From: Acanthochlamys bracteata
Lineage: Eukaryota > Streptophyta > Magnoliopsida > Pandanales > Velloziaceae
Length of the DNA: 64,000 nt
Assembly (NCBI GenBank): GCA_019914995.1
Contig: CM034129.1
Coordinates: forward strand, 5,531,725-5,595,724
Direction: 5' to 3'
The notes under the pieces: model-generated
What the model saw: the letters and a program-made list of their open reading frames with translations, nothing else
What the model was told of the DNA's origin: nothing
Databases searched by the model: none
Translations under genes and position numbers: made by a program
Part shown: piece after piece, positions 63,808 to 64,000 of the stretch
Position numbering within the stretch: the stretch's first letter is position 1
Layout of the letters: the number at the start of each line of letters is the position of its first letter

Positions 63808-64000
63808 TGGGTGTTTGGCAGTTCGTTTTGCACCACTTTTTATTTCCAAAAAATTTTCAATTTTATAATAAATTCTACTCTATTTCAAAAAAATTTAAAA
63901 AAATAATTTAGAAAATATATGAAAAATATTATTATTTTTTAGTTTAAAAGAACAAGTCGTTTTTGAAAAAATTATTAAATAAATTTTATTTTAAATAAGT
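63808..64000. mobile_element. A+T-rich MITE, cut by the window end
   Basis: Begins atgggtgtttggcagttcg and continues as A/T-only sequence, with ttttgaaaaaattattaaat near the edge. It shares the GTGTTTGG end of the other copies. The right end is outside the window. Confidence 0.5.

Noticed and set aside
1-64000. CRISPR arrays, operons, ribosome-binding sites, phage or bacterial features
   Set aside because: The window is plant nuclear DNA. No regularly spaced identical repeats or prokaryotic signals were seen.

Overview
This is a nuclear window from a flowering plant. It has four intron-bearing protein genes with canonical GT-AG introns and plastid transit peptides, an A+T-rich intergenic background, and many small inverted-repeat transposons. 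Nothing bacterial or organellar is visible. The species cannot be fixed from this sequence. Because I had only the sequence, gene identities come from recognising the protein families, and exon joins come from reading frame and splice sites.

Layout: (1) 2020-3809, minus strand: four-exon MORF9-like plastid RNA-editing factor. (2) About 3.9-25 kb: no confident intact gene. This stretch holds a 2.9-kb PIF/Harbinger-type element with a broken Myb/SANT-like ORF (9695-12626), unidentified coding-looking fragments (13390-14130 and 20206-20378), a Mutator-like MITE with a 10-bp target duplication (14376-14894), a TAA-flanked element (17530-18242), a long foldback element inside a TA microsatellite (22124-22524), and several A+T-rich MITEs. 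(3) 25429-27895, minus strand: complete three-exon GH3 auxin-amido synthetase with a MITE in intron 1. (4) 28.1-42.08 kb: gene-poor, with decayed repeats. (5) 42260-46077, plus strand: four-exon CRP1-like chloroplast PPR protein. (6) 46.1-60.4 kb: gene-poor, with MITEs, a 251-bp tandem duplication and a short GC-rich island. (7) 60715-62980, plus strand: seven-exon bHLH112-like transcription factor with a CT tract and TATA box upstream.

The genes do not form a pathway cluster. MORF9 and CRP1 both act in chloroplast RNA metabolism (C-to-U editing, and petD processing/psaC translation, respectively), but they lie 38 kb apart and the proximity is probably chance. GH3 conjugates auxin to amino acids. 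The bHLH112 clade is linked to abiotic stress and development.

The most informative non-genic content is the transposon record. One long Harbinger-like element and two 295-296-bp MITEs share ends and subterminal sequence and sit in TTA/TAA target duplications, so the short copies look like internal-deletion derivatives of the long one. I found no convincing new biological system. The items most worth a second look are the unidentified broken coding fragments, the foldback element and the tandem splice acceptor in the bHLH gene.
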